64,000 bases of DNA from Haloactinomyces albus (GCF_031458135.1 NZ_JAVDXW010000001.1:1240001-1304000); one strand, 5' to 3'. Positions 23,621 through 33,458 are shown, numbered from the stretch's first letter. Notes: generated by a model from the letters alone, not told the origin. Translations and numbers: made by a program.

Positions 23621-24928
23621 CTACTGGTCGCGTTCACCCCGAACCTCTCTGGTTTTCGATTCATGGGGCTTCTCGGACGGAGTTCCCTCCTCGGGGTTCC
23701 CTTCTTCCTGACCGAATGCCTTGTTGATCTCTTTTCCGAACTCCTTACCTCCCGCCACGGCATCACCGACTCCGGGCTTGATGTTGCCGAGATCACTGAG
23801 GGCAGGCTTGTGCTGACCGAGATCTCCGGAGGCGGCCTTGACCCAGTTCCCCCCGTCGAAAGCGTTCTTGTTCAGATGATTGTCCGTTTGGTCGACGACC
23901 TTGCCGAGCGTGGTGTTCGCGAGTGGCCCGCCCTCTCGATCCCACCGGTCGGCAGTGGCGCGCATGTTCTCCGCACGGGTACTGGCGGAGTCCGTGAAGT
24001 CATCGACTCGCTGGTTCCGTGCCTCCAGCCCCTGCCCCTGAATCCGGTCACCGAATGCGTCGCGGTTGTCCGCCTTGGTCCGCATCTCGGCCGACATGTG
24101 CTCTTCCTTCATCTTGATCCGACCGCCGAATCCGCTGTCGGGACGGCTTCTGCTTGTCGCGGCCAGATCGTCGGCGCGCTTGTGCAGGGTGTCGGCGGAG
24201 GTCTTGGCAAGTCCTCCCAACTTGTCGAGAGCACCGAACAGCTTCTTCAGGAACTGCGCGATCCGGCCCGCGATCTCGACGGCCTTGGCCACCGCGCGAG
24301 CGACGAAGGCCGCCACGGAACCACCGAAGGTGAACCAGCTCGACGCGAGCGCCGCCAATCCCCATGCGATCAGGGTGCCCACCATCTCGGCGATCAGGTC
24401 CCGGATCAGCGCACGAGTGCCCGCAACGACGGCACCGGCTAGTTTGACCTTGTTCGAGACCGCGAGGGAGGCAACTTCGGCGTTCCTGATGTGTTCGAAA
24501 AGATTGGCCGCCGAGCCCCGGTAAGCCTGTCCGGACTGCCCTCGCCACTCCGTGACCTGCGACAGTGAGCTCCTGTGCTGCTCGGATACGCCGCCGAGAT
24601 GTTGATGGATATTGGCCCACGTATTGGCAGCGGCCTGGATCGCGGCCGGATCGCCCGCCAGATTGTCGAACGGTTCACGGACCCACTCCACGTTCTCGAT
24701 GAGCCAACCGACAACGGACGACGCCAGCGTGGCCAGCGGATCCGTCAGAAAACCAGCGGCGTCCAACGCCATACCGGCTCCGTCGATGGCCAGCTGAGTC
24801 TCGTCGACCTGTGCGCCGTCATGAAAGATGTTCTCCACGTTGGCCGCGAAGTCCTCGGCACCGTCCAAAGGACCGGCTCCGGTGAATGTTTTGTCCTCGA
24901 CCTGGATATCGGCCTGCAGATCGTCCAT
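23621..24928 (-). CDS. WXG/PPE-like type VII secretion substrate
   Basis: 435 residues, mostly helical. The N-terminal 130 residues form a WXG100-like hairpin with the W-x-G turn in VTEWRGQSGQAYRGSAANLF (about 127-146). Hydrophobic helices follow (RDLIAEMVGTLIAWGLAALA, and VARAVAKAVEIAGRIAQF), then a long charged tail ending in Pro/Glu/Lys-rich sequence. This is the layout of large actinobacterial ESX-type substrates. No known toxin domain is visible in the tail. The ATG overlaps the stop of the EspC-like gene, so the two are co-translated and probably interact. Confidence 0.75.
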   Translation of the reverse strand: MDDLQADIQVEDKTFTGAGPLDGAEDFAANVENIFHDGAQVDETQLAIDGAGMALDAAGFLTDPLATLASSVVGWLIENVEWVREPFDNLAGDPAAIQAAANTWANIHQHLGGVSEQHRSSLSQVTEWRGQSGQAYRGSAANLFEHIRNAEVASLAVSNKVKLAGAVVAGTRALIRDLIAEMVGTLIAWGLAALASSWFTFGGSVAAFVARAVAKAVEIAGRIAQFLKKLFGALDKLGGLAKTSADTLHKRADDLAATSRSRPDSGFGGRIKMKEEHMSAEMRTKADNRDAFGDRIQGQGLEARNQRVDDFTDSASTRAENMRATADRWDREGGPLANTTLGKVVDQTDNHLNKNAFDGGNWVKAASGDLGQHKPALSDLGNIKPGVGDAVAGGKEFGKEINKAFGQEEGNPEEGTPSEKPHESKTREVRGERDQ

Positions 24929-25236
24929 CAGCGCATCCCCTCAAACCTGTTGACAGCTTCCTCGTCGCGATCCCGGAACTCCTGGGCGGCTTCCTTCACT
25001 TTGTTCCCACTGTCCTCCATTGAACGAGGCAACTGCTCCAGCAGCTTCTCCGCGGCGTCACGCTCTTCCTCGAAGAGGACAGTCCACATCTGGCACAACG
25101 CCCCCATCGCTCCGGCGTCTATGGGGGTCTGTGTCGATGCCTCACGGGCCTTGTCCAGGGCCGAGGTGATCTCGCCGGTCAGGTGCTTGCCGTGGGCGTC
25201 CATGGCATCGGTGTTGGTGTGGATGCCGCCGCTCAT
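24928..25236 (-). CDS. EspC-like type VII secretion target
   Basis: 102 residues, almost wholly helical: INTDAMDAHGKHLTGEIT-type first helix (actual start MSGGIHTNTDAMDAHGKHLT), then FEEERDAAEKLLEQLPRSME and a charged end. Size and position match the short EspC/ESAT-6-like partners of WXG substrates. It is sandwiched between YbaB-like and WXG-like genes with four-base or one-base overlaps on both sides. Proposed to pair with the 435-residue protein for export. Confidence 0.75.
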   Translation of the reverse strand: MSGGIHTNTDAMDAHGKHLTGEITSALDKAREASTQTPIDAGAMGALCQMWTVLFEEERDAAEKLLEQLPRSMEDSGNKVKEAAQEFRDRDEEAVNRFEGMR

Positions 25237-25712
25237 CGTGAACCTCCGAAACGCCGACGGTCACCGCCGTCCCAGTCGTCATCCCAGTCGTTGCGGCCGA
25301 GATCCATCTCCGGAGCCTCGCCGCGCCGCGAGCCCGTTCCCGCGGACTCCTCCTCATCCGGCTGCAACCGGGCGATGCCGGCCTCGACCTGCTCATTGAG
25401 GAAGCTCATCGCCGCACCGTCACCCAGCAGCGGGCGCATGCTTTCCTGCACCTCGCGAGCGGCCTGCTCCTGAGCCTTGCGGATGGTCGCCATGATCGTG
25501 CTCGCCAGCTTGGTATGGCCGAGCTCCATCGCCTTCGGGCCGAGATCGAGCGACTCGATGCTGCCGCCACCGGCTACCGCCACGGTGACACTGCCGTCGT
25601 CGCTGCTGGCCCGGCTGCGCGCGTTGGCGAACGCCTCCTGCGACTGTTCCAGCTGCTGCTGCATCTGGCCGGCCTTGTTCTCGAAGTCCTCGAGGAACTT
25701 GTACGGATCCAC
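25233..25712 (-). CDS. YbaB/EbfC-like protein of a type VII-linked cluster
   Basis: 159 residues from GTG (VDPYKFLEDFENKAGQMQQQ), with GAAGGAA nine bases upstream. The first 110 residues have the YbaB/EbfC pattern: a long N-terminal helix, the VTVAVAGGGSIESLDLG strands, then a helix ending in FLNEQ. The acidic Asp/Glu/Trp tail (DLGRNDWDDDWDGG) is extra. YbaB proteins bind DNA in other bacteria, but copies at the head of WXG clusters like this one are a distinct group of unknown role. First gene of the operon running to about 21.3 kb. Confidence 0.8.
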   Translation of the reverse strand: MDPYKFLEDFENKAGQMQQQLEQSQEAFANARSRASSDDGSVTVAVAGGGSIESLDLGPKAMELGHTKLASTIMATIRKAQEQAAREVQESMRPLLGDGAAMSFLNEQVEAGIARLQPDEEESAGTGSRRGEAPEMDLGRNDWDDDWDGGDRRRFGGSR

Positions 25713-25827
25713 CGGAATTCCTTCACCATCGTGATCAATGCGATGTAGAGCGTAACGTGAGTGGATCAGCGAATGTGGTCGATCCGGTAAACGGAATACA
25801 GCCGAAGAAAACGGCAGGAGGCTGGCA

Positions 25828-26685
25828 ATGGGACGGATCACCGTACGGCGCCCGGTGCTGCGCATCACCTCCGACGGCAGCAGACAACGGCCGGACACCC
25901 TCGCCGCCGAGGAACCACTGGAGATCCGGGTCGATTCCCGCCCGCTCAGCGTCACGATGCGCACCCCGGGCCACGACGTGGAACTCGCGCACGGCTTCCT
26001 GCTCACCGAGAGCGTGATCACCACCCACGCCGACGTGCGCACGGCACGCTACTGCGACAGTCCGGGACCGGACGGGCGCAACACCTACAACGTGCTGGAC
26101 GTGCAGCTCGCACCGGGTGTCGCCCCTCCCGACGCCTCCGTGGAGCGCAATTTCTACACGACCTCGTCCTGCGGCGTGTGCGGCAAAGCCGCGCTCGACG
26201 CCGTGCGGCTGCGCACCCGGCACCCACCGGCCCACGACCCGCTCACCGTCACTCCCGAACTGCTCACCGACATTCCCGACCGACTGCGCGAGGCACAGCG
26301 GGTGTTCTCCTCGACCGGCGGCCTCCATGCCGCCGGGCTGTTCGACTCCACCGGTGCTCTGCTCGCCGTGCGGGAGGACGTGGGCAGGCACAACGCCGTG
26401 GACAAGGTGCTCGGCTGGGCCCTGCTCGAAGGGCGTGTACCATTGGCCGGATGCGTGCTGATGGTCTCCGGCCGCGCTTCCTTCGAACTCGTCCAGAAGG
26501 CCGCGATGGCCGGCATCCCGCTGCTCGCCGCCGTGTCCGCTCCCTCGTCACTGGCCGTGGAACTGGCCGAGGAACAGGGCATGACCCTCGTGGGCTTCCT
26601 GCGCGGGCCGTCGATGAACGTCTACACCGGTGCCGAGCGGATACACCTCCAGCGCCCGACCGAACACACCACGAGCACAGGCTGA
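25828..26685 (+). CDS. fdhD: Formate dehydrogenase accessory sulfurtransferase FdhD
   Basis: 285 residues. FdhD passes sulfur from a cysteine desulfurase to the molybdenum cofactor of formate dehydrogenases. The active-site loop SSCGVCGKA carries the C-x2-C pair (about residues 115-118); other family marks are [30 protein letters not shown] and [19 protein letters not shown] ten bases before the ATG supports the start. No formate dehydrogenase genes lie in the window, so its client is elsewhere. It is divergent from the type VII-linked operon. Confidence 0.96.
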   Translation: MGRITVRRPVLRITSDGSRQRPDTLAAEEPLEIRVDSRPLSVTMRTPGHDVELAHGFLLTESVITTHADVRTARYCDSPGPDGRNTYNVLDVQLAPGVAPPDASVERNFYTTSSCGVCGKAALDAVRLRTRHPPAHDPLTVTPELLTDIPDRLREAQRVFSSTGGLHAAGLFDSTGALLAVREDVGRHNAVDKVLGWALLEGRVPLAGCVLMVSGRASFELVQKAAMAGIPLLAAVSAPSSLAVELAEEQGMTLVGFLRGPSMNVYTGAERIHLQRPTEHTTSTG

Positions 26686-26711
26686 ACACCCCCGGGAACG
26701 ATGGGGCCTTC

Positions 26712-27350
26712 TCACACCGGCCGGAGTCGGTCCGGTACATACACCGCCGTGTGCGCCGGGGAGCCGAAGCGGTCCTCCAGCGGCACGGTCCCGTACAGCG
26801 CCCAGTGCAGCAACGAGGGCCACGGACCATAACCGGCCTCGGTGTTGAGGTCTTCCCCGTCCGGGATGATGTCGAGCTCCACCTGCAGAGCGCAGGCCAG
26901 CGAGTGGGCGCTGTACACCGGCAGATTCGGGTCCCCGGTGCCCGCGACGAGCCGGGTCAGCCCGGCCGCGCGCCGCAGCGAGTACGCATCGACCGGATAG
27001 GGCATCAACCCTTGCACGTCCGGATGGCGCCATTCCGGTGCCGGCGGGGACACCAACAGCACCCGGTCGGCTCGGCATGCCACCGGGCCGATGGTCGCGG
27101 CATGATGCAGCCACAGCGCCGCCCCGCAGGAATGCGCTGCGACGACGAGTTCCGCATCCGCGGGAACGGCATCCAGCCGGCGGCGAAGCACCGCGAGCCC
27201 GTCATCGAGGACGGGACGGTCCGGATCTCCCAGAGTGGACAGGTCCACCCGGACACCGCGCTCCGATAACTGCGCGGCGAGCCACTGCTGCCAGTGCCAG
27301 GGGCCCGATCCCCCGAAGCCGTGTATCAGCAGGACGTGCATCTCGCTCAT
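26712..27350 (-). CDS. RBBP9/YdeN-like alpha/beta hydrolase
   Basis: 212 residues, serine hydrolase fold. The oxyanion segment HVLLIHGFGGSGPWHWQQWL opens the protein, the nucleophile is in VVAAHSCGAALWLHH (H-S-C-G form of GxSxG), and the late Asp/His region includes GYGPWPSLLHW. This belongs to the small RBBP9/YdeN serine hydrolases. Substrate unknown. It is convergent with fdhD, separated by 26 bases. Confidence 0.88.
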   Translation of the reverse strand: MSEMHVLLIHGFGGSGPWHWQQWLAAQLSERGVRVDLSTLGDPDRPVLDDGLAVLRRRLDAVPADAELVVAAHSCGAALWLHHAATIGPVACRADRVLLVSPPAPEWRHPDVQGLMPYPVDAYSLRRAAGLTRLVAGTGDPNLPVYSAHSLACALQVELDIIPDGEDLNTEAGYGPWPSLLHWALYGTVPLEDRFGSPAHTAVYVPDRLRPV

Positions 27351-27538
27351 CGCGCCGCTCCCCGAGATCGGTGGTCATGGCTGTTGACCGTGCCACCGAT
27401 GATCTTCCCCCGAGGTCGGCTCGCAGGCGAACATCCCCACGGCACTCGAACGGCTGATAATGCCTGCCGGGGCGGCACGTTCGACGAACTCCCACCACCC
27501 GGACGAGCCGGCCAGGGGAGTTCGCCCCTCGTGCCTGG

Positions 27539-28834
27539 TCAGGCCGACTTTTCGCGGCGCTCGTGGCGACTGTTCGGCCGCGCCACGATCGTCGGATTCA
27601 CACTCTCCCGGACGGTCTGCTCGGTGATGATGACCTTGGCGACGTCCGAGCGGCTCGGAACGTCGTACATCACCGGCAGCAGAACCTCCTCCAGGATCGC
27701 GCGCAGCCCTCGGGCACCCGTCCCCCGGATGATCGCCAGATCGGCGATGCCTTCCAGCGCCGAGTGCGTGAACTCCAGCTCGACACCGTCCAGCTCGAAC
27801 AGCCGGGTGTACTGCTTGATCAGGGCGTTGCGGGGCTCGGTGAGAATCTTCACCAGCGCCTGCTTGTCCAGGTTCGTCACGCTGGCCACCGTGGGCAACC
27901 GGCCGATGAACTCCGGGATCAGGCCGTACTTGATGAGGTCCTCGGGCAGGACCTCGGAGAAGTGCTCGGCTGCGTCCACGTCGGCCTTGGAGCGCAGGTC
28001 GGCCCCGAAGCCGACGCTGCTCTTGCCCACCCGGTCCTCGACGATGTCCTCCAGGCCTCCGAACGCACCCGCCACGATGAACAGCACGTTGGTGGTGTCG
28101 ATCTGGATGAACTCCTGGTGCGGGTGCTTGCGCCCGCCCTGCGGGGGGACGCTGGCGCTGGTGCCCTCCAGGATCTTCAGCAGCGCCTGCTGCACACCCT
28201 CGCCGGAGACGTCCCTGGTGATGGACGGGTTCTCGCTCTTGCGAGCGATCTTGTCGACCTCGTCGATGTAGATGATGCCGGTCTCGGCGCGCTTGACGTC
28301 GTAGTCGGCGGCCTGGATCAGCTTCAGCAGGATGTTCTCGACGTCCTCACCGACGTAGCCCGCCTCGGTCAGCGCCGTGGCGTCGGCGATGGCGAACGGG
28401 ACGTTGAGCATCTTCGCCAGCGTCTGGGCGAGGTAGGTCTTGCCGCAGCCGGTGGGTCCGAGCATCAGGATGTTGGACTTCGCCAGCTCCACGTTCTCCT
28501 CACGGCTGTCGCGTGCGGAGTTCTGTTGCTGCTGCTCCCCGGCCTGAATGCGCTTGTAGTGGTTGTACACCGCCACCGAGAGGTTGCGTTTGGCACCGTC
28601 CTGGCCGATGACGTACTGGTCGAGGAAGTCGTGGATCTCGCCCGGCTTGGGCAGCTCGTCGAGCTTGACATCGCCGGCCTCGGCGAGCTCCTCTTCGATG
28701 ATCTCGTTGCAGAGATCGATGCACTCATCGCAGATGTACACGCCGGGACCGGCGATGAGTTTTTTCACCTGCTTCTGGCTCTTCCCGCAGAAGGAGCACT
28801 TCAGCAGGTCGCCGCCGTCACCGATACGCGCCAT
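27539..28834 (-). CDS. clpX: ATP-dependent Clp protease unfoldase subunit ClpX
   Basis: 431 residues; hexameric AAA+ unfoldase that feeds proteins to ClpP1P2. An N-terminal zinc-binding domain ([20 protein letters not shown], then [10 protein letters not shown]) precedes the AAA+ core: Walker A GPTGCGKT, Walker [10 protein letters not shown], and the C-terminal small domain with [17 protein letters not shown]. Length and motifs are normal. It is downstream of clpP1-clpP2 but a hairpin at 29062-29106 lies between, so it probably has its own promoter within the 326-base gap. Confidence 0.98.
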   Translation of the reverse strand: MARIGDGGDLLKCSFCGKSQKQVKKLIAGPGVYICDECIDLCNEIIEEELAEAGDVKLDELPKPGEIHDFLDQYVIGQDGAKRNLSVAVYNHYKRIQAGEQQQQNSARDSREENVELAKSNILMLGPTGCGKTYLAQTLAKMLNVPFAIADATALTEAGYVGEDVENILLKLIQAADYDVKRAETGIIYIDEVDKIARKSENPSITRDVSGEGVQQALLKILEGTSASVPPQGGRKHPHQEFIQIDTTNVLFIVAGAFGGLEDIVEDRVGKSSVGFGADLRSKADVDAAEHFSEVLPEDLIKYGLIPEFIGRLPTVASVTNLDKQALVKILTEPRNALIKQYTRLFELDGVELEFTHSALEGIADLAIIRGTGARGLRAILEEVLLPVMYDVPSRSDVAKVIITEQTVRESVNPTIVARPNSRHERREKSA

Positions 28835-29061
28835 GCCGATGACCTGTCCCCTCCGGCGCGCCGTTCTTCTGACGCACCTCGCCGTGTCTGCCTTCGACGG
28901 TACCTTCCGTGTCCCGCTTCGTGGAGACTCCGAAAACGTCGCCGGTCACAGCAGTGAACTCCACCATACGCCCGATGACCCCGACCACAGGGCGACCGGG
29001 ACGAGTCCGGAAGGCTCGAAAACGCCGTCGACGAAACCGGGTGTTCTCGTCAGCCTGCCCC

Positions 29062-29106
29062 CGACACGCCGGGCACGGCGACAGCGCCGCCGCACTCGGC
29101 GTGTCG
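29062..29106 (-). terminator. Hairpin between clpP2 and clpX
   Basis: CGACACGCC (29062-29070) pairs with GGCGTGTCG (29098-29106), and the inner bases extend the stem with mismatches. It lies about 55 bases past the clpP2 stop on the minus strand. The remainder of 28835-29160 holds no gene; it should contain the clpX promoter, which I cannot place with confidence. Confidence 0.6.
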
Positions 29107-29160
29107 AGGTGGACCACAGTCATTCCCGCTGTCCGCGGACCTACCGCACGAAGGTCCGCC

Positions 29161-29793
29161 TCAGGACTGCTGTGCCGAGAGCTTGCGATACGGCATGATC
29201 TCGTCGACGATGCCGTACTCCTTGGCCTGCTCACCGGCCAGGATCTTGTCCCGCTCGATGTCCTCGCGGATCTGTTCCTGGGTCTTGCCGGTGTGCCGGG
29301 CCAGCGTGCTTTCCAGCAGCTTCCGCATCCGCTCGATCTCGTTGGCCTGGATCTCCAGGTCGGAGACCTGACCGTAGACACCCTCGGTGGCGGGCTGGTG
29401 GATCAGCACCCGCGAGTTCGGCAGTGCCATCCGCTTACCGGCCGATCCCGCGGCCAGCAGCACGGCGGCGGCCGAGGCGGCCTGGCCGAGGCAGACCGTG
29501 CGGATGTCCGGCCGCACGTACTGCATGGTGTCGTAGATGGCCATCAGCGCGGTGAACGAACCGCCCGGCGAGTTGATGTAGAGCTGAATCTCCCGGTCCG
29601 GGTCGTCGGACTCCAGATACAGCAGCTGCGCCATGATGTCGTTGGCCGAGACGTCGTCGACCTGCACCCCGAGGAAGACGATGCGTTCCTCGAAGAGCTT
29701 GTTGTACGGGTTCGACTCCTTGACCCCGTAGGCGGTGCGCTCGACGAAGGACGGGAGCATGTACCGGGACTGGGGGAGTTGGAATGAGTTCAC
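29161..29793 (-). CDS. clpP2: ATP-dependent Clp protease proteolytic subunit 2
   Basis: 210 residues from GTG. The sequence is of the ClpP2 type of actinobacteria: the [17 protein letters not shown] nucleophile loop, the [19 protein letters not shown] segment carrying the catalytic His, and late Asp in the IERDK region. In mycobacteria ClpP1 and ClpP2 form mixed two-ring complexes and both are essential. It follows clpP1 by 52 bases, consistent with one operon. Confidence 0.97.
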   Translation of the reverse strand: MNSFQLPQSRYMLPSFVERTAYGVKESNPYNKLFEERIVFLGVQVDDVSANDIMAQLLYLESDDPDREIQLYINSPGGSFTALMAIYDTMQYVRPDIRTVCLGQAASAAAVLLAAGSAGKRMALPNSRVLIHQPATEGVYGQVSDLEIQANEIERMRKLLESTLARHTGKTQEQIREDIERDKILAGEQAKEYGIVDEIMPYRKLSAQQS

Positions 29794-29845
29794 GTCAGTG
29801 ACTCCTCGTGACTATGGTGGCCGGCACGTTCGCGAACGGGCGCGA

Positions 29846-30472
29846 TCAGGCGCTCGGCATGTTGGCGCGGTTGGCGATGTGGTCGATGAAGCCGTACTCG
29901 AGAGCCTCGTCCGAGGTGAACCAGCGGTCGCGGTCGGAGTCGGCGGTGATCTTCTCGACGGTCTGGCCGGTCTGCGCGGCGATCAGTTCGGCCATCTCAC
30001 GCTTGTGCCGGGAGAACACATCGGCCTGGATCGCGATGTCCGAGGCCGTGCCACCGAGACCTGCCGAGGGCTGGTGCATCAGGATCCGCGAGTGCGGCAG
30101 CGCGAAACGCTTGCCCGGAGCACCCGCCGAAAGCAGGAACTGCCCCATCGACGCGGCGAAGCCCATCGCCACGGTCACCACGTCCGGCTTGATGAGCTGC
30201 ATCGTGTCGTAGATGGCCATGCCCGCGGTGACCGAACCACCGGGCGAGTTGATGTAGAGCGAGATATCGCGCTCGGTGTCCTCGGCGGCCAACAGGATCA
30301 ACTGGGAGCAGATCTGGTTGGCGATGGTGTCCTCGACCTGGGAGCCGAGCACGATGATGCGCTCCTGGAGCAACCGCTCGTAGACCGAGTCGTTGAGCGA
30401 GAGTCCACTGCTCGTGGTCCGCATCTGCGGCGACTGCGCCTCGGACGCCGGAACCGTCTGGTGCTGCGTCAC
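29846..30472 (-). CDS. clpP1: ATP-dependent Clp protease proteolytic subunit 1
   Basis: 208 residues from GTG with GGGAG upstream. Catalytic Ser in VAMGFAASMGQFLLSAG, His in RILMHQPSAGLGGTASD, Asp in DSDRDRWF. The IIVLGSQVEDTIANQICSQL segment is the normal handle start. It is the first gene of clpP1-clpP2 and lies downstream of tig, separated by a hairpin. Confidence 0.97.
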   Translation of the reverse strand: MTQHQTVPASEAQSPQMRTTSSGLSLNDSVYERLLQERIIVLGSQVEDTIANQICSQLILLAAEDTERDISLYINSPGGSVTAGMAIYDTMQLIKPDVVTVAMGFAASMGQFLLSAGAPGKRFALPHSRILMHQPSAGLGGTASDIAIQADVFSRHKREMAELIAAQTGQTVEKITADSDRDRWFTSDEALEYGFIDHIANRANMPSA

Positions 30473-30591
30473 GTCTCCCTGCCTTCTTCCACAATGGACC
30501 CGGTCGTCATATCGGTCGACCGGGCCGCGTTGAAGTATTGTCCGTCACCGGGCTGCCGGTGTAGCCGGTGATCCGTTACAACAGACCCTAA

Positions 30592-30633
30592 CGAACGTGG
30601 GCGGCACCAGCTTCCCAGTACCGCCCACGTTCG
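30592..30633 (-). terminator. Terminator between tig and clpP1
   Basis: A strong stem: CGAACGTGGGCGG (30592-30604) with CCGCCCACGTTCG (30621-30633), 16-base loop. It lies 25 bases after the tig stop on the minus strand, indicating that tig and clpP1 are at least partly separate transcripts. Confidence 0.75.
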
Positions 30634-30657
30634 CTCTTAGCGTGTTTTTCGACTCGA

Positions 30658-32061
30658 TCACTCCGAGCCGGTGCTGCGCGACTGCTCCTCGGATTCGGCT
30701 TCGACGACCTCGGGCTGCTCCTCGGTCTCGCCGCCTTCCTCCTGCGTGCCGAACAGCTCGTCCAGGTCCAGAGCATTGCCCTCGGTGTCGGTCACCGTGG
30801 ACTGGCGCACCACGGAGAACAGGGCCTTGCTCCGGCGGATGTCGGCGTAGATCACGCCCAACTGGTTGGACTGCTGGATCTGCTGAACGTACTGGTCCGG
30901 GCTGATGCCGGACTGCTGCGCCTGGTAGATGATCCGCTCGGTGAGCTCGTTGTCCGAGACCGAGATGTCCTCGGTGTCGGCGATCGTGTCCAGCACGAGC
31001 TGGGTCCGGACCGCCTGCTCGGCTTCCTCACGAGTCTCGGAGTCGAACTGCTCACGGGTCTTGCCCTGTTGCTGCAGCGACTCGACGAAGCGCTCCTCGT
31101 CGTGATCGAACGGGTGCACCGCGTCGTGCTCGCGCCCCTCGACCTCGGACTGCACGGCCGTCTCGGGCAACGGGACCTCGGTGTTCTCCAGCAGGGCCTC
31201 CAGGATCCTGTCCCTGGCCTGCATGCCCTGCTGCATCCGCTTGACGCGGCCGAGTCGTTCCCGCAGGTCGGCGAGCAGTTCCTCCACCGTGTCGAATTCG
31301 CTGGCCATCTGGGCGAACTCGTCGTCGGCCTCCGGCAGCTGCCGTTCCTTGACCGAATTGAGCGTCACCGTGACATCGGCCTCTCGGCCCGCATGGTCAC
31401 CGGCGACCAGAGTGGTGGTGAAGTTCCTGGTGTCGCCTTCGCTCGCGCCGATCAACGCGTCGTCGATGCCCTCGATGAGCTGCCCGGAACCGATCTCGTA
31501 GGACAGGCCGCTGGTCTGGGCGTCGGAAACTTCCTCGCCGTCAACGGTGGCCGACAGGTCGATGCTGGTGTAATCACCGTGCGCGGCGGGGCGCTCGACA
31601 CCGGTCAGCGTGGCGAAGCGGGCGCGCAGCTCGTCGAGCTGCTCCTGCACCTCGTCCTCGGTGACCTCGACGTCGTCCACGGTCACGGCCAGCTCGCCAA
31701 AGGCGGGCACAGTCAGCTCGGGCCGGACGTCGACCTCGGCGGTGAACTCGATCTGCTCACCGTCGGCGATGTTGGTGACCTCGAGTTCCGGACGGCCGAG
31801 AGTGTGAACATCGTTGCTGTTGACGGCCTCCATGTACTTCGACGGGACCGCCTCGTTGACAACCTCGTCGAGCACGGGGGCGCGACCGATGCGGCTCTCC
31901 AAAACGGGAGCCGGTACCTTGCCGGGGCGGAACCCCGGAATCCGGACCTGCTTGGCCAGTTCCTGATACGCGCGGTCGAAGTTCGGCTTGAGCTCGTCGA
32001 ACGGCACCTCGACGTTGATCCGTACGCGCGTCGGGCTCAGGTGCTCGACGGTGCTCTTCAC
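30658..32061 (-). CDS. tig: Trigger factor
   Basis: 467 residues; ribosome-bound chaperone and peptidyl-prolyl isomerase. The ribosome-binding signature GFRPGKVPAPVLE lies near residue 45; the FKBP-like domain is around 150-245 with QTSGLSYEIGSGQLIEGIDD; the C-terminal chaperone arms follow, ending in an acidic Glu-rich tail as in other actinobacteria. Start GTG with AGGAGACC upstream. Next to clpP1, as in mycobacteria. Confidence 0.97.
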   Translation of the reverse strand: MKSTVEHLSPTRVRINVEVPFDELKPNFDRAYQELAKQVRIPGFRPGKVPAPVLESRIGRAPVLDEVVNEAVPSKYMEAVNSNDVHTLGRPELEVTNIADGEQIEFTAEVDVRPELTVPAFGELAVTVDDVEVTEDEVQEQLDELRARFATLTGVERPAAHGDYTSIDLSATVDGEEVSDAQTSGLSYEIGSGQLIEGIDDALIGASEGDTRNFTTTLVAGDHAGREADVTVTLNSVKERQLPEADDEFAQMASEFDTVEELLADLRERLGRVKRMQQGMQARDRILEALLENTEVPLPETAVQSEVEGREHDAVHPFDHDEERFVESLQQQGKTREQFDSETREEAEQAVRTQLVLDTIADTEDISVSDNELTERIIYQAQQSGISPDQYVQQIQQSNQLGVIYADIRRSKALFSVVRQSTVTDTEGNALDLDELFGTQEEGGETEEQPEVVEAESEEQSRSTGSE

Positions 32062-32300
32062 GTGGTCTCCTAGTGCGAACGTGCTTGGCTATCCCCGGCG
32101 GTGCCGGTGGGAGTCCGGGGCAGACCGCCGGTGGCTCCGTCGACGCCGGGTGACCTCTGAGTCTATTGCGTGAGCTCCGAGTACCCCGTCTCGGGTCATG
32201 CATATTCCCCGTACATCTTCCCATGCGTGCGTGAACGCCCGAGGACTGCGGGGCGACGGGCGAGGATGTCCGCTCGCCGCGGCCGTGTTGAGGTGGAGGA

Positions 32301-33233
32301 GTGCATAAGTGCTCCACCGAAACCACCGGCGCAAGCAGGTGCGCGGCGCTGTCCGTGGCCCTGGGCGAGCCGCTCGCGGGCACGGCCGCGGCGGCCGATA
32401 CGTGGCTGTGCCTGGAGCAGCACGGCCCGTGGGGACGCGATGCGCTGACGCAGAGTCACCTCGACGCCGAGCTGGGAGCCGCCCTGGCCGAGCGGGCGGA
32501 CTCCAGCGGTGTTCGCGTACAGCTGATCCGGCGCCCCGGGCGACATCCGGACGCCGGTGACGGCGGAAGCCGTCGGATCTACCTGGCGCACACCCGGCCG
32601 GGGGCGAGTTGGCTGCGCACGGCGGAATCGACGGATCCGTCCGAGCTGCTCGCCCTGGACTTCGACCGACTCGCGGACGGCAAGCACGATCACTGGGGTG
32701 ATGCGGTCACCGATCCCGTGCTGCTCGTCTGCACCAATGGCAAGCGGGACCAGTGCTGCGCAGTCCGGGGCCGTGCGCTGATCGAGGAACTCGCGGGTCG
32801 CCATGACGGCGCGCTGTGGGAGACCACGCACACCGGCGGACACCGGTTCGCCCCCGCCGCCGTGCTGCTTCCCAGCGGGTACACCTACGGGCGTCTGGAC
32901 GCCCGGCATGCCGATGCGGTCCTGTCGGCGGCGTGTGCGGACAAGGTCGTCACCGACCACTGCCGGGGTCGCTCGTGCTGGGACGGCGCAGGTCAGGCCG
33001 CCGAACTCGCCGTACGCGAGCACGCGGGCGAGTACCTGGCCGATGCTCTGTGGGTGCGGGATCCGGCCCCGAGCGAGGCGGAAGGACGAGTGCGGATCGC
33101 ACATCGGGACGGCAGGCAATGGGCGGTGGCCGTGCAGCGGAGGACCCTCGATCCCCCCAGACCGAACAGCTGCGGGAAGTCGGCCATCCGACCGGTCACC
33201 TGGGGCGCCGGAGACGTCTCCGAGCTGCCCTGA
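32301..33233 (+). CDS. Sucrase/ferredoxin-like (thioredoxin-fold Fe-S) protein
   Basis: 310 residues from GTG (VHKCSTETTGASRCAALSVA), with GGAGGA directly upstream. The family marks are LVCTNGKRDQCCAVRGRAL with a Cys pair and ETTHTGGHRFAPAAVLLPSG, as in the thioredoxin-like [2Fe-2S] domain of proteins annotated as sucrase ferredoxin-like. The name is historical and does not show sucrase activity; binding of an iron-sulfur cluster is the better guess. Divergent from tig. Confidence 0.85.
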   Translation: MHKCSTETTGASRCAALSVALGEPLAGTAAAADTWLCLEQHGPWGRDALTQSHLDAELGAALAERADSSGVRVQLIRRPGRHPDAGDGGSRRIYLAHTRPGASWLRTAESTDPSELLALDFDRLADGKHDHWGDAVTDPVLLVCTNGKRDQCCAVRGRALIEELAGRHDGALWETTHTGGHRFAPAAVLLPSGYTYGRLDARHADAVLSAACADKVVTDHCRGRSCWDGAGQAAELAVREHAGEYLADALWVRDPAPSEAEGRVRIAHRDGRQWAVAVQRRTLDPPRPNSCGKSAIRPVTWGAGDVSELP

Positions 33234-33260
33234 TCCTTCTCCTCTCCGACCGGGATCGTG

Positions 33261-33458
33261 CTATCGGGGGACGCTGAGACGGACGGGAGTGACGGCCGGG
33301 GCGACCTCACCGCCCGGATTCGCGGGGACGGGGCGCTCCACAAGCATCGAGACACCGATCAGCAGCACCGCGGCGGTTGCCAGCAATGCGATCACCACCA
33401 CGGCCGATGTGTGCGGGCGTGACGGGAGAACAGGAGTCCTCTCGGTTGAGGTATGCAC
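33261..33458 (-). CDS. Small single-pass membrane protein
   Basis: 65 residues from the GTG giving VHTSTERTPVLPSRPHTSAV; an upstream GTG at 33521 would make 86. One membrane segment (VVVIALLATAAVLLIGVSML) and a short Pro-rich outer tail. AAGGAG stands two bases before the shorter start, which is close. Convergent with the sucrase/ferredoxin-like gene. Function unknown. Confidence 0.5.
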   Translation of the reverse strand: MHTSTERTPVLPSRPHTSAVVVIALLATAAVLLIGVSMLVERPVPANPGGEVAPAVTPVRLSVPR

